64,000 bases of DNA, taken from Virgisporangium aurantiacum (GTDB lineage Bacteria; Actinomycetota; Actinomycetes; Mycobacteriales; Micromonosporaceae). Shown one piece after another: positions 21,466-30,227 of this stretch (positions are counted from its first letter, which is position 1; each line of letters starts with the position of its first letter). The notes below the pieces were generated by a model. It had not been told where the DNA came from. It worked only from the letters and a program-made list of their open reading frames with translations, and did not search any database. The stretch spans positions 62,001 through 126,000 of the forward strand of contig NZ_BOPG01000061.1 in assembly GCF_016863635.1 (NCBI RefSeq). Direction: 5' to 3'. Both the position numbers and the translations under genes were made by a program.

Positions 21466-22347
21466 TCAGCCGTCGCGCCTCAGGGCCGCGAGCCCGGCGA
21501 GCGTGTCGACGTCGGGCGGCTCGCCGGCGTCCAGCATCTCCATCGCCTCCTCGACGCCGAACCCGGCCGCGTGCCACAGCGCCGGCTGCAGGTCCGGCGC
21601 CCGCTCGCCGACCTCCCGCCACGACAGCCAGCGCTCGAACACCTCGTCGGGTTCCCAGGCCGACCGCCGCAGCGCCCGGACGTACGCCTCCCCGTCGAGG
21701 TCCACCCAGGCGGCGAGGCCCGCCCAGCCACCCTGGTAGCCGTCGTGGTCGCGGCGCCCGGCCAGGGCGAGCTCGTCGAGCAGCCGACGCATCAGCGCCG
21801 GCTCCTTCGCGCCGCCCCGTTCCAGCCCGCGGAGCATCGTCGGGAACACGTCGTAGGGGATCCGCTGCTCGGCGAGCCCGTACCGGAGCGCCACGTCGAT
21901 GTCGACCCGGGGCTCACGCGCCCTCGCGTACCGGACGAACTCGTCCGCGTCCTCGACGCCGAGCCGGAACAGGCTCAACCAGGTCGTCGACGCCGTGTAG
22001 TCGCTCCACCGGCGCCCGCCGGCGTGCACCGCGTCGATGAACGCGTCCGCGTCCCAGCCGGAGGTGTCGAAGCCCACGGCGCTCCGCCGGCCCGAGCCCC
22101 CGACCAGCAACTGCAGGGTGGCACCCGGCCAGCCGAGCCGCCGGACCTGCGCCGGGGTGAACCACTGCCCGACCAGGCTGACCCCCCGCACCCCGCGGAC
22201 GCCCGCCCGCCGCAGCCCCCGGTACGCGCGCGGCCGGAGCAGGCACCACAACAGCGGCCGCGACCACCGCCCCCCGCTGACGAACACCCACCAGAGGACG
22301 CCGAGCAGCACCAACCCCGCGAGGGCGGTCAGCCACTGCCACGCCAC
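21466..22347 (-). CDS. Membrane-anchored protein of unknown family (paralogue A)
   Basis: 293 residues, GTG start. One N-terminal membrane helix (about 5-25), then a soluble helical region. Its C-terminal ~45 residues (GERAPDLQPALWHAAGF and VDTLAGLAALRR) closely match the next gene upstream, as do the FTPAQVRRLGW and GWDADAFIDAV segments, so the two are tandem paralogues. No enzymatic motif is visible. Same strand as and 46 bp upstream of the MoxR gene, so a shared transcript is possible. Confidence 0.75.
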   Translation of the reverse strand: MAWQWLTALAGLVLLGVLWWVFVSGGRWSRPLLWCLLRPRAYRGLRRAGVRGVRGVSLVGQWFTPAQVRRLGWPGATLQLLVGGSGRRSAVGFDTSGWDADAFIDAVHAGGRRWSDYTASTTWLSLFRLGVEDADEFVRYARAREPRVDIDVALRYGLAEQRIPYDVFPTMLRGLERGGAKEPALMRRLLDELALAGRRDHDGYQGGWAGLAAWVDLDGEAYVRALRRSAWEPDEVFERWLSWREVGERAPDLQPALWHAAGFGVEEAMEMLDAGEPPDVDTLAGLAALRRDG

Positions 22348-22439
22348 CCCGCCAAGTTAGCCCCACCCCAGCCACCGCCGGGCCCCCCGCCCCGCGCGCC
22401 GATCGAGCGTCGTATATGCAGCGAAGGAGTGCGCCCCGG

Positions 22440-23564
22440 TCAGGCGGTGCGGCGGAGCGCGGCCAGCCCGCGCAGGGCCTCGGCGTCGGGCTCCGCACCG
22501 GTGTCGAGCACGGCCAGCGCCTCGTCGACGGTGAAGCCGGCCGCCGCCCACAGCGCGGGCTCCGGGTGCGGCGCCCGCTCGCCGACGGGTGCCCACTCCC
22601 GCCAGCGGCGGAAATACGTGTCGTCGTCCCAGGCCGTGAACCGGGCGGCCAGCGCCCGCGTGAACGGCCGGGTCTCGTCGTACTCGACCCACGCGACGAT
22701 GTCCGCCCAGCCGCCCCGGTAGCACGTGCGGTGGGTCCGGTACTCCCGCTGCAACGAGTACAGGTGCGGCCACGGCTTCGCGACCCCGCGCCGCGTCAAC
22801 GCCAGGACCACCTCGTACGGGACGCGGTCCGGGCCGAGCGCGTAGCGGAGCGCCAGGGCGATGTCGGCGCCGGCGGCGAGGTAGCGCAGGTACTCGGCCG
22901 GGTCGTGGCGGCCGAGGCGGTACAGGTCGCCCCAGTTGCCGAGCTGATCGGCGTGGTCCCGGCCGCTGGCCCGCACCGCGTCGACGAACGCCTCCGCATC
23001 CCAACCTTGACGGGAGACGAACGCCATCTGCTCCGTGGCCGCCGCCACGGCGGTCGCCGTCCAGCCGAGGCGCCGCACCTGGTCCGGGCTGAACCAGCGG
23101 GCCACCGTCGCGATCACCCGCGGCCCGCGGTAGCCCAGCCGGCGGAATTCCTGCTCCGTGTACGGGTGGCTCATGCACCACCGCAGCGGTGCCGTGCGGC
23201 GCCACCCCGCCACGATCCACCGCACGGGCGTGACGAGCTCGGGCAGCCCGAACAGCAGCACCGTCCACGGTCCGGGTGGCCGCCAGCGCAGGCGGGGCAG
23301 CGTGACGACGCGGAACCACGCGAGCGCCGCGACCACCGAACCCAGCACCAGCAGCCCGAACAGCACCCGGTCGACGATCGGCAGGACGGTGCCCGGCGGG
23401 TCGGCCAGCGTCACGTAGAGCCCGGACGCCAGCAGGCACAGCGCCGGACCGTCGAGCGGGGGCCGGCGGCGGTCGGGATCGCGCATCACACCGTCGAGCA
23501 GCAGCCACAGGTAGCCGAGGAACACGACGCCGGCCACCGGTGCCACCCAGTGCAACCATCCCAT
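22440..23564 (-). CDS. Multi-helix membrane protein, paralogue B of 21466-22347
   Basis: 374 residues from ATG 23564; an extended frame upstream has the composition of non-coding sequence. Three to four membrane helices occupy the first ~120 residues. The soluble part mirrors paralogue A: FSPDQVRRLGW, GWDAEAFVDAV, GERAPHPEPALWAAAGF, LRGLAALRR. It is 92 bp upstream of paralogue A. Function unknown. Conservation of the aromatic/acidic positions between the copies suggests a real fold rather than chance. Confidence 0.75.
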   Translation of the reverse strand: MGWLHWVAPVAGVVFLGYLWLLLDGVMRDPDRRRPPLDGPALCLLASGLYVTLADPPGTVLPIVDRVLFGLLVLGSVVAALAWFRVVTLPRLRWRPPGPWTVLLFGLPELVTPVRWIVAGWRRTAPLRWCMSHPYTEQEFRRLGYRGPRVIATVARWFSPDQVRRLGWTATAVAAATEQMAFVSRQGWDAEAFVDAVRASGRDHADQLGNWGDLYRLGRHDPAEYLRYLAAGADIALALRYALGPDRVPYEVVLALTRRGVAKPWPHLYSLQREYRTHRTCYRGGWADIVAWVEYDETRPFTRALAARFTAWDDDTYFRRWREWAPVGERAPHPEPALWAAAGFTVDEALAVLDTGAEPDAEALRGLAALRRTA

Positions 23565-23575
23565 CGACGGGAAGT

Positions 23576-24448
23576 CTAGAAGTAGTGACCGGCGTCGAGG
23601 TCGGCGATCAGGCCCGGCCCGGTGGGCGTCCAATCGAAGGCCGCCCGGGTGATCGCGCTCGACGCCGGGACGTCGGCCGCGAAGAACATGCCGAGCCACC
23701 CGAAGTGGTCGGCCGGCGCGGGGGCCACCGGCAGGTTCAGGCCGCGGCCGATCGCCTCCGCGATCTCCCGGGTGGGGACGCCGTCCTCGGCCGTCGCGTG
23801 CAGCACCGTGCCGGGCGGCGCGCTCTCGACCGCGTGCCGCACGAGCACGGCGGCGTCCGACCGGTGCACCGCCGGCCAGCGGTTGGCGCCCACGCCGACG
23901 TACGCGGAGACGCCCGTGTCGCGGGCGATGCCGACGAGCGTCGCGACGAAGCCGTGGTCGCCGGCGCCGTGGACGGTCGGCGCGAACCGGACCACCGACG
24001 CGCGCACGCCCCGGTCGGCCAGGGCCAGCGCGGCCAGCGCGTTGGCGCCGCGCGGGTGGATGGCGAGGTCGGGCACGTCGGCCTCGGTGGCGACCCGCCC
24101 GCGGGCCAGGCCCACCGTGCCGGCGGCGACGACGAGGGGGCGGTCGGTGCCCGCGAGCACCTCGCCGAACGCGTCGATCGCGGTCCGGTCGGTCTGCGCC
24201 GCGCCCGCCATGTTCGAGAAGTCGTGGTTGTAACCGAGGTGCACGACGCCGTCGGTGGCGGCCGCGCCGGCCCGCAGGGCGTCGAGGTCGGCCAGGTCGC
24301 CGTGGTGCACGTCGGCACCGAGGCCGGCGACGCGGGCGGCGGCGGCGTCGGACCGGGCGAAGCCGAGGACCTTGTGGCCGGCCCGCTGGAGTTCGGGGAC
24401 GACGGCGGACCCGATCCAGCCCGACGCCCCGGTGACGAAGATGCGCAT
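23576..24448 (-). CDS. NAD(P)-dependent epimerase/dehydratase-like SDR
   Basis: 290 residues from ATG 24448 (GGGAG upstream). It opens with the extended-SDR nucleotide motif MRIFVTGASGWIG and keeps a D-x-D after strand three (HHGDLADLDAL). The classical YxxxK is replaced by HPRGANALAA, so catalysis may differ from standard epimerases. Related genes beside TetR regulators are often annotated as NAD(P)H-binding or atypical SDR proteins. Divergent from the TetR gene, with two operators between them. Confidence 0.83.
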   Translation of the reverse strand: MRIFVTGASGWIGSAVVPELQRAGHKVLGFARSDAAAARVAGLGADVHHGDLADLDALRAGAAATDGVVHLGYNHDFSNMAGAAQTDRTAIDAFGEVLAGTDRPLVVAAGTVGLARGRVATEADVPDLAIHPRGANALAALALADRGVRASVVRFAPTVHGAGDHGFVATLVGIARDTGVSAYVGVGANRWPAVHRSDAAVLVRHAVESAPPGTVLHATAEDGVPTREIAEAIGRGLNLPVAPAPADHFGWLGMFFAADVPASSAITRAAFDWTPTGPGLIADLDAGHYF

Positions 24449-24469
24449 GGCACGCTCCCGTGAAGAGAT

Positions 24470-24518
24470 GATGTCACTTGATGACATCACCGTACCAGGT
24501 GATGTCACGCTGTGACAT
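24470..24518. promoter_or_regulatory. Two TetR operators between the SDR and TetR genes
   Basis: ATGTCA-N5-TGACAT occurs twice: 24471-24487 (extended to 19 bp by flanking G/C) and 24502-24518, 31 bp centre to centre. They lie midway between the divergent starts at 24448 and 24535, where one repressor could control both directions. Confidence 0.7.
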
Positions 24519-24534
24519 GGCCTAGGATTGTGGC

Positions 24535-25101
24535 GTGGGTCGCTGGGAGCCAGACGCGGGTGGCCGGCTCCGCGAGGCGGCGCTGGACCTCTACGTCGAG
24601 CGCGGGTACGAACAGACCACCGTGGCCGAGATCGCCCAGCGGGCCGGGCTCACCGCGCGCACGTTCTTCCGGCACTTCGCCGACAAGCGCGAGGTGCTGT
24701 TCGCGAACTCGTCGGCGCTGACGGAACGGCTCGTCGGCGCGCTGGCGGCGGCGCCGCTCACCGCGTCACCGATGGAGGCCGTCGCGGCGGCCCTGGACGC
24801 CGCCGCGGAGATCCTCGGCCAGAACCACGCGTTCTCCAGCCGGCGCCAGGGGGTGATCGAGGCCAACGCCGAACTGCGCGAGCGCGAGCTGATCAAGCTG
24901 GCGACGCTCGCCGACGCCCTCGCCGACGGCCTGCGCGGGCGCGGCGTCGGCGAGCCCGACGCGAGCCTCGCCGCCCAGGCCGGGATCGTGGTGATGCGGG
25001 TCGCGTTCGAGCGCTGGGTCGCCGGGCCGGGCGACGGCGACCTCGCGGCGGCGATGCGCCGGTCGCTGGAGCGCCTGAAAACCGTGGCGACAACCCGGTG
25101 A
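24535..25101 (+). CDS. TetR-family transcriptional regulator
   Basis: 188 residues, GTG start. The N-terminal HTH is typical: AALDLYVERGYEQTTVAEIAQ (quoted in part), LTARTFFRHFADKREVL. The C-terminal ligand domain is unspecific. Divergent from the SDR gene, with two matching palindromes in the gap, so it probably represses the SDR gene and itself until a ligand binds. Confidence 0.9.
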   Translation: MGRWEPDAGGRLREAALDLYVERGYEQTTVAEIAQRAGLTARTFFRHFADKREVLFANSSALTERLVGALAAAPLTASPMEAVAAALDAAAEILGQNHAFSSRRQGVIEANAELRERELIKLATLADALADGLRGRGVGEPDASLAAQAGIVVMRVAFERWVAGPGDGDLAAAMRRSLERLKTVATTR

Positions 25102-25121
25102 CGCGGCGGTACCCTCCGGTC

Positions 25122-25163
25122 ATGACCTCCTTCGGAACCCTCCTTCTCCGCGGGCCGTGCTGA
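25122..25163 (+). CDS. Leucine-rich leader peptide (MTSFGTLLLRGPC)
   Basis: A 13-codon ORF with three consecutive leucine codons (CTC CTT CTC, 25140-25148) ends with TGA at 25161. It lies 78 nt before a leucyl-tRNA synthetase gene and is followed at once by overlapping stem options and an intrinsic terminator. This is the layout of ribosome-mediated attenuation, where slow decoding of Leu codons (low charged tRNA-Leu) favours read-through. CCTCCGG (25113-25119) upstream is not a good ribosome site, so initiation may be weak or the transcript may start close by. Confidence 0.75.
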   Translation: MTSFGTLLLRGPC

Positions 25164-25182
25164 TCTCCTGATCCGCACGGCC
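25153..25182 (+). promoter_or_regulatory. Pre-terminator stem of the leu attenuator
   Basis: GGCCGTGC (25153-25160) pairs perfectly with GCACGGCC (25175-25182). The 5' strand overlaps the last codons of the leader peptide, so a ribosome stalled on the Leu codons would leave it free while one at the stop codon would cover it. Its 3' side abuts the terminator stem. Confidence 0.6.
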
Positions 25183-25183
25183 G

Positions 25184-25217
25184 GCCCCTCCCGCGAAGCG
25201 CGAAGAGGGGCTTTTTT
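25184..25217 (+). terminator. Intrinsic terminator/attenuator before leuS
   Basis: GCCCCTC (25184-25190) pairs with GAGGGGC (25205-25211). An inner CGCG/CGCG stem closes a short loop, and six Ts follow (25212-25217). T-tracts of this kind are rare in this GC-rich window, and this one lies inside a 5' leader, 24 nt before the leuS start. That marks it as a regulatory attenuator rather than an end-of-gene terminator. Confidence 0.85.
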
Positions 25218-25240
25218 GTACCCAGAAACGAGGGGGAGCC

Positions 25241-27100
25241 ATGGATTTCGACAGCTGGACGCGCTACTGGGACGAGCACGGGACGCACGAGGCCGGCGGC
25301 GCCGACGATCCCCGCGAGCGCCGTTACGTCGTGAGCATGTACCCGTACCCGTCCGGCGACCTGCACATGGGACACGGGGAGGTCTACCCGATCGGCGACG
25401 CCATCGCGCGGTACGCCCGGCTGCGCGGCGCGAACGTGCTGCACCCGATCGGCTGGGACTCGTTCGGGCTGCCGGCCGAGAACGCCGCGGTACGCCGTGG
25501 CCTGGACGCCCGCGCGTGGACCTACGCCAACATCGACACCCAGGCGGAGGGCTTCCGGCGGCTGGGGATCTCGGTCGACCCGCGGACCCGGCTGCACACG
25601 TCGGACCCGGAGTACTACCGCTGGAACCAGTGGCTGTTCCTGCGGATGTACGAGCGGGGGCTGGCCTACCGCGCGGAGGCGCCGGTCAACTGGTGCCCGG
25701 TCGACCGCACCGTCCTGGCCAACGAACAGGTGGTGCGGGGTCACTGCGAACGGTGCGGTGCCGAGGTGACGCAGCGCAGCCTGACCCAGTGGTTCTTCCG
25801 CATCACCGCGTACGCCCGCCGGCTGCTGGACGACATGACCCAACTGGAAGCCGGCTGGCCCGCCGAGGTCCTGGCCATGCAGCGCAACTGGATCGGCTAC
25901 GCCGAGGACACCGGGACCTACCGGCTGCGGGACTGGCTGGTGTCGCGGCAACGGTACTGGGGCACCCCGATCCCGATCATCCATTGTGGACGATGCGGCG
26001 AGGTGCCCGTCCCCGATGAAGCGCTGCCGGTGCGCCTGCCGGACGAGGGGTACGACCTGCGACCGCCCGACGGCCGGTCGCCGCTGGCGAGCGCGGAGCA
26101 CTGGGTCCACGTGAGCTGCCCCGCGTGCGCCGGTGACGCCCGCCGCGACACCGACACCATGGACACGTTCGTCGACTCGTCGTGGTACTTCCTGCGCTAC
26201 CCCGATCCGTCCTATGTGGACGGACCGGCGAACCCGGCCGGCATCGACCGGTGGCTGCCGGTGGACCACTACGTCGGCGGCCGCGGGCACGCGACCGCGC
26301 ATCTGCTGTACGCGCGGTTCATGACGAAGGTACTGCACGACCTGGGCCTGCTGCCGTTCACCGAACCGTTCCGCCGGCTGACCACCCCGGGCCAGGTCAC
26401 CATGAACGGCAAGGCGATGAGCAAGACCCTGGGCAACGTGGTGAACCTGGGCGACCAGCTGGACCGCCACGGCCCCGACGCGGTGCGCGTCACGATGCTG
26501 TTCGCCGGGGCGCCGGAGGACGACATCGACTGGGCCGACGTGGCGCCGGCCGCCGCGGTGAAGTGGCTGGCCCGCGTCGAGCGCCTGGTGGAATCCGTGG
26601 AATCCGTGGAATCGGTGGGCCCGGCCGCCACGAGCGACGAGACCACGAGACGCGCGGTGCACCGGCTGATCGCCGACGTCACCGGGCTGATGGAGCGCAC
26701 CCGGCTGAACGTCGCGATCGCCCGCCTGATGGAGCTGACCACGCTGCTGGCACGGGCCGACATCCCCGATCGCGACGGGGTCGAGGCGCTGCTGCGGATG
26801 CTGGCCTGCGTCGCGCCGTTCACCGCCGAGGAGTGCTGGGCCCGGCTGGGTCACCCGCCCCCGGTGCTGGCCGCCGGCTGGCCCGACGCCGACCCCGCCC
26901 TGCTGACCGAGGAGGCGGTGACGTGCGTGGTGCAGGTCGACGGCAGGGTCCGGGACCGGCTGTCGGTGCCACCCGGCATCACCGACGCCGACCTGCGCGT
27001 CCTGGCCCTGCGGTCGGAGCGGGTGCGGCAGGCGATCGACGGCGCCGCGGTACGCAGGGTTGTGGTGAAGGCGCCGAAGGTGGTCAACATAGTGACGTGA
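25241..27100 (+). CDS. leuS: Leucyl-tRNA synthetase lacking the CP1 editing domain
   Basis: 619 residues versus the usual 830-950. The start has AGGGGGAG upstream. The Rossmann core is intact: HIGH-type HMGH at 42-45 in [30 protein letters not shown], the zinc-type CERCG, then MQRNWIG at 213-219. The normal text would enter the ~190-residue CP1 editing insert here. Instead, eight residues later it resumes with [19 protein letters not shown], the segment that follows CP1. The KMSKS loop reads AMSKT (392-396), keeping the second lysine. Anticodon-binding and C-terminal domains are present. It should charge tRNA-Leu without post-transfer proofreading. Controlled by the leader attenuator and overlapping the next gene by 4 nt. 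Confidence 0.93.
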   Translation: MDFDSWTRYWDEHGTHEAGGADDPRERRYVVSMYPYPSGDLHMGHGEVYPIGDAIARYARLRGANVLHPIGWDSFGLPAENAAVRRGLDARAWTYANIDTQAEGFRRLGISVDPRTRLHTSDPEYYRWNQWLFLRMYERGLAYRAEAPVNWCPVDRTVLANEQVVRGHCERCGAEVTQRSLTQWFFRITAYARRLLDDMTQLEAGWPAEVLAMQRNWIGYAEDTGTYRLRDWLVSRQRYWGTPIPIIHCGRCGEVPVPDEALPVRLPDEGYDLRPPDGRSPLASAEHWVHVSCPACAGDARRDTDTMDTFVDSSWYFLRYPDPSYVDGPANPAGIDRWLPVDHYVGGRGHATAHLLYARFMTKVLHDLGLLPFTEPFRRLTTPGQVTMNGKAMSKTLGNVVNLGDQLDRHGPDAVRVTMLFAGAPEDDIDWADVAPAAAVKWLARVERLVESVESVESVGPAATSDETTRRAVHRLIADVTGLMERTRLNVAIARLMELTTLLARADIPDRDGVEALLRMLACVAPFTAEECWARLGHPPPVLAAGWPDADPALLTEEAVTCVVQVDGRVRDRLSVPPGITDADLRVLALRSERVRQAIDGAAVRRVVVKAPKVVNIVT

Positions 27101-28689
27101 CGGTGCGCGAAGCGGTGATCGGGTTCCTGCGGAGCGTCGGGGTCGACGCCATCTTCGGCAACCCCGGCTCCACCGAGCTACGGATGCTGCGGGACTGGCC
27201 GGACGACCTCACCTACGTCCTCGGGCTGCAGGAGTCGGTGGTGGTCGCCACCGCCGCCGGCTACGCGATCGGCACCGGCCGCGCGGCGTTCGTGAGCCTG
27301 CACTCGGCCGGCGGCGTCGGGCACGCGCTCGGATCGGTCTTCACCGCGTACCGCGACCGGGTGCCGCTGCTGATCCTCGCCGGCCAGCAGACCCGCGGGA
27401 TGCTGCCGACGCGCCCGTTCCTCGCCGCCGACGAGCCGGCCGCCTTTCCCCGCCCGTACGTCAAGTGGAGCGCCCAGCCGAGCCGGGCCGAGGACGTGCC
27501 GGCCGCGCTGGCCGAGGCGTACCGGGTCGCGATGACGCCGCCGCGCGGCCCGGTGTTCCTGTCGGTGCCCGAGGACGACTGGGACGCGCCGGCCGAGCCG
27601 GTTCCGGTCCGCGCCGTGCACGCCGACTTCGTCGGCGATCCGGCCGGCCTGCGCGCGGTGGCCGACGCGCTCGACCGGGCGGAGGCGCCGGCGCTGGTGA
27701 TCGGCGCCGGCGTCGACCAGGAGGGCGCGCAGGACCTCGCCGTCGCCCTCGCCGAGCGGACCCGCGCGGCGGTGTGGATCGGACCGATGTCGGGCCGGTC
27801 CGGGTTCCCCGAGGACCACCGGCTGTTCCAGGGCTTCCTGCCGCCCGTGCGCGACCAACTCGCGACGGCCCTGCAGAACCACGACGTCGTCGTGGCGCTG
27901 GGCGCGCCGGTGTTCCGGTACCACGTCCACGCCGGCGGGCCGTTCCTCCCCGACGGCACCCGCCTGTTCCAGCTCGACTGCGACCCGTCCGACGCGGCGT
28001 GGGCACCGGTCGGCACGAGCATTCTCACCACGGTGAAGGCCGGCCTGGCGGTCCTGCTCGACCTGGTCGCGGAGCGCGACCGGCCGGACCCGCCGGTCCG
28101 GGCGCGCCCGGAGCCGGCACGTGCGGAGGACCCGGTGCGCGCGGCGTTCGTCGTCGACACTCTGCGCCGGCTCATGCCGCCAGGCGCCGTGCTGGTCGAG
28201 GAGGCGCCCAGCCACCGGGAGGTGCTGCACCGGCGGCTGCCGGTCACCCGTCCCGGCGGGTTCGTCACGACGGGCAGCGGGTCGCTGGGCTGGGGGCTTC
28301 CGGTGGCCGTCGGGCGGGCGCTCGCATCGGGCGGTGAGCGCGTGGTGTGCCTGCTCGGTGACGGGTCGACGATGTACTCGGTGCAGGCGCTGTGGACGGC
28401 CGCACGGCACCGCGTCCCGGTGACGTTTGTCGTGTTGAACAACCACGGCTACGCGGCCGTGCGGCAGTTGGGCGAGCGGCTCGACGTCAAGGACCCGCCG
28501 GGTACGGAGCTCGAGGGCATCGACTTCGTCGGGGTGGCGCGCGGGCTCGGCTGCCCCGGGCACCGCGTCACCGGCGCGGCCGACCTGGAACCGGTGCTGC
28601 GCGCCGCGCTCGCGGCCGACGGCCCGGTGCTCGTGGAGGTTCCGGTGGCCGACGACGAGGCACCCGGCTATGTCCGCCCGCCGGGATAG
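27097..28689 (+). CDS. ThDP-dependent decarboxylase, benzoylformate decarboxylase-like
   Basis: 530 residues, GTG start inside the leuS stop (GTGA), so translation is coupled. It has the ThDP-enzyme order: N-terminal PYR domain with the BFD-type opening [12 protein letters not shown] and the catalytic glutamate region VLGLQES, a central domain, and a PP domain with [16 protein letters not shown] (GDG...N-type Mg/ThDP site) and [11 protein letters not shown] relatives decarboxylate aromatic or branched 2-oxo acids to aldehydes or carry out carboligation. A His pair typical of BFD is not certain by eye. Genomic coupling to a leucine enzyme hints at a 2-oxo acid related to leucine metabolism (inference). 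Confidence 0.87.
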   Translation: MTVREAVIGFLRSVGVDAIFGNPGSTELRMLRDWPDDLTYVLGLQESVVVATAAGYAIGTGRAAFVSLHSAGGVGHALGSVFTAYRDRVPLLILAGQQTRGMLPTRPFLAADEPAAFPRPYVKWSAQPSRAEDVPAALAEAYRVAMTPPRGPVFLSVPEDDWDAPAEPVPVRAVHADFVGDPAGLRAVADALDRAEAPALVIGAGVDQEGAQDLAVALAERTRAAVWIGPMSGRSGFPEDHRLFQGFLPPVRDQLATALQNHDVVVALGAPVFRYHVHAGGPFLPDGTRLFQLDCDPSDAAWAPVGTSILTTVKAGLAVLLDLVAERDRPDPPVRARPEPARAEDPVRAAFVVDTLRRLMPPGAVLVEEAPSHREVLHRRLPVTRPGGFVTTGSGSLGWGLPVAVGRALASGGERVVCLLGDGSTMYSVQALWTAARHRVPVTFVVLNNHGYAAVRQLGERLDVKDPPGTELEGIDFVGVARGLGCPGHRVTGAADLEPVLRAALAADGPVLVEVPVADDEAPGYVRPPG

Positions 28690-28704
28690 GGGAGGATCGG
28701 CCTG

Positions 28705-29823
28705 ATGCTGAGCCGCCGTTCCCTCCTGCTCGCCGGTGCCGCCGGGCTCGTCGCCGCGTCCGGCGCGGCCTGCGGCGACGACGAGGAACCCGCTGCCGGT
28801 GCCAGCCCCGCGCCGTCCGCGTCCGCCGCGGGGCAGGTCGTCCCCGCCGCGCCGGCCGGCCCGGACGCCGAACGGGTCGCCCAGTTCCGGCTGCCGAGTC
28901 CGGGCGCGCCCGGGGGGCTCGACTGGAACCCGACGGGTGACCTGCTCGCGGTCACCGGGCCGGGCCAGATCGCGCTGTTCCCGGCCGGTGGCGGCGCCGC
29001 GGTGGTCGCGGCAAAGGCACACGGGACGTCGATGGCGAACTCGGTCTCCTGGGCGCCCGACGGTAGCCGTTTCGTGACCGTCGGCACCGACAGCGTCCTC
29101 CAGTTCTGGAGCGCCGACGGCGCGCCCACCCGATCGCTGCAGTTGAAGGGCGTCGAGCGGCACGGCGTGGTGCGCTGGTCGCCGACCGGGAAGCTGCTCG
29201 CCGTCTCGACCGGCAACACCCCCATGGTCGTCGACGTCTCGGCCGGCGCACCGGGTACGCCGGTCGCCGGCACCAAGGTCGAGGTGCTCTACGAGATCGC
29301 GTGGGCACCCGACGGCGCCTCGTACTACGCGGCCGGCGTCAGCGGCGTGACCCGCAACCCGGTCCCGTCCGGCCCGCCGACGGCGACGCTCACCGACGCG
29401 GCCGTGCGGGTGTGGCGGTCGGTCGCCGTGGCGCCCGACGGTCGGGTGGTCGTCGCGGCCCGGCCCGCGCAGGGCGCTCCCGGACCCAGCGGGGGAGCGG
29501 CACCACCCGACGTCCGGGACCTGATCCGCGTCTACAACCCCGACCTCGTCACGTTCGGGCCGCCGTTCGACCTGCCGGCCGGCGCCTCCACCGTCACCGC
29601 GATGCGGTTCTCGCCCGACGGGAAGCGCGTCGTGATCGGCTTCCAGCAGGGTCCGGTCGGCATCTGGGAGGTCACCGGCACGCAGGGCCGCTACGTCGGC
29701 GGCTACCGGGGGCACGGGCAGCCCGGCGCCGGCGGCTACGGCCTGGCCTGGCAGCCGGGCACCGACCGGGTCGCCTCGCTCGACGCCGACGGCAGCGTCC
29801 ACCTCTGGCACATAAATTCCTGA
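28705..29823 (+). CDS. Exported lipoprotein with WD40-like beta-propeller
   Basis: 372 residues. The N-terminus combines a twin-arginine motif (SRRSLLLAGAAG) with a lipobox-like SGAAC, so it is probably a Tat-exported lipoprotein. An Ala/Pro-rich spacer follows. The rest has repeated propeller strands ending in SWAPDG, RWSPTG, AWAPDG, RFSPDG and AWQPG, about six to seven blades. No catalytic residues are evident; such propellers bind partners or ligands at the cell surface. It begins 15 bp after the decarboxylase stop, so it may belong to the same transcript. Confidence 0.83.
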   Translation: MLSRRSLLLAGAAGLVAASGAACGDDEEPAAGASPAPSASAAGQVVPAAPAGPDAERVAQFRLPSPGAPGGLDWNPTGDLLAVTGPGQIALFPAGGGAAVVAAKAHGTSMANSVSWAPDGSRFVTVGTDSVLQFWSADGAPTRSLQLKGVERHGVVRWSPTGKLLAVSTGNTPMVVDVSAGAPGTPVAGTKVEVLYEIAWAPDGASYYAAGVSGVTRNPVPSGPPTATLTDAAVRVWRSVAVAPDGRVVVAARPAQGAPGPSGGAAPPDVRDLIRVYNPDLVTFGPPFDLPAGASTVTAMRFSPDGKRVVIGFQQGPVGIWEVTGTQGRYVGGYRGHGQPGAGGYGLAWQPGTDRVASLDADGSVHLWHINS

Positions 29824-29894
29824 GCCGGTTTGTCGAATCCGGGTCGGGCCGTGCGTCATGACCCCGACCATCGGTACCGAGGAAGGATGACGTC

Positions 29895-30227
29895 ATGGAG
29901 TACGCAGTGCTGATCTACGGCGACGAGAAGGCGTGGGCGGCCCGCACCGAGGAGGAGCTGCGGGACCTCGACGCGCGGCACAAGCGGTTCGCCGCGCTGG
30001 TCGCCGAGCGGGGCACGATGCGCGCGGGGCGCGAGCTCGCGTCGGTGGCCTCGGCCACGACGGTGCGCAAGCAGGGAGACGGGGTGAGCGTCACCGACGG
30101 GCCGTTCGCGGAGACCGCCGAGGTGCTGGGCGGCCTGTACCTCGTGGAGGCGGCCGACCTCGACGAGGTGACCGCCTGGGTCCGCGTGCTGCCGGAGGCG
30201 ACGATCGAGATCCGGCCGATCGCCTGA
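29895..30227 (+). CDS. YCII-related (DGPF) protein
   Basis: 110 residues with the YCII/DGPF signature VTDGPFAETAEVLGGLYLVEAADLDEV (quoted in part) and an N-terminal MEYAVLIYGDEKAW. GAGGAAGGA precedes the ATG. These small ferredoxin-fold proteins are the usual partner of ECF42 sigma factors, and here the stop overlaps the sigma start (TGATG). Probably a sensor or target of that sigma factor; enzyme activity is not established for the group. Confidence 0.88.
   Translation: MEYAVLIYGDEKAWAARTEEELRDLDARHKRFAALVAERGTMRAGRELASVASATTVRKQGDGVSVTDGPFAETAEVLGGLYLVEAADLDEVTAWVRVLPEATIEIRPIA

Noticed and set aside
25241-27100. Truncated or pseudogene leuS
   Set aside because: Only the CP1 segment is absent. 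The catalytic motifs, anticodon-binding domain and C-terminus are intact and in frame.
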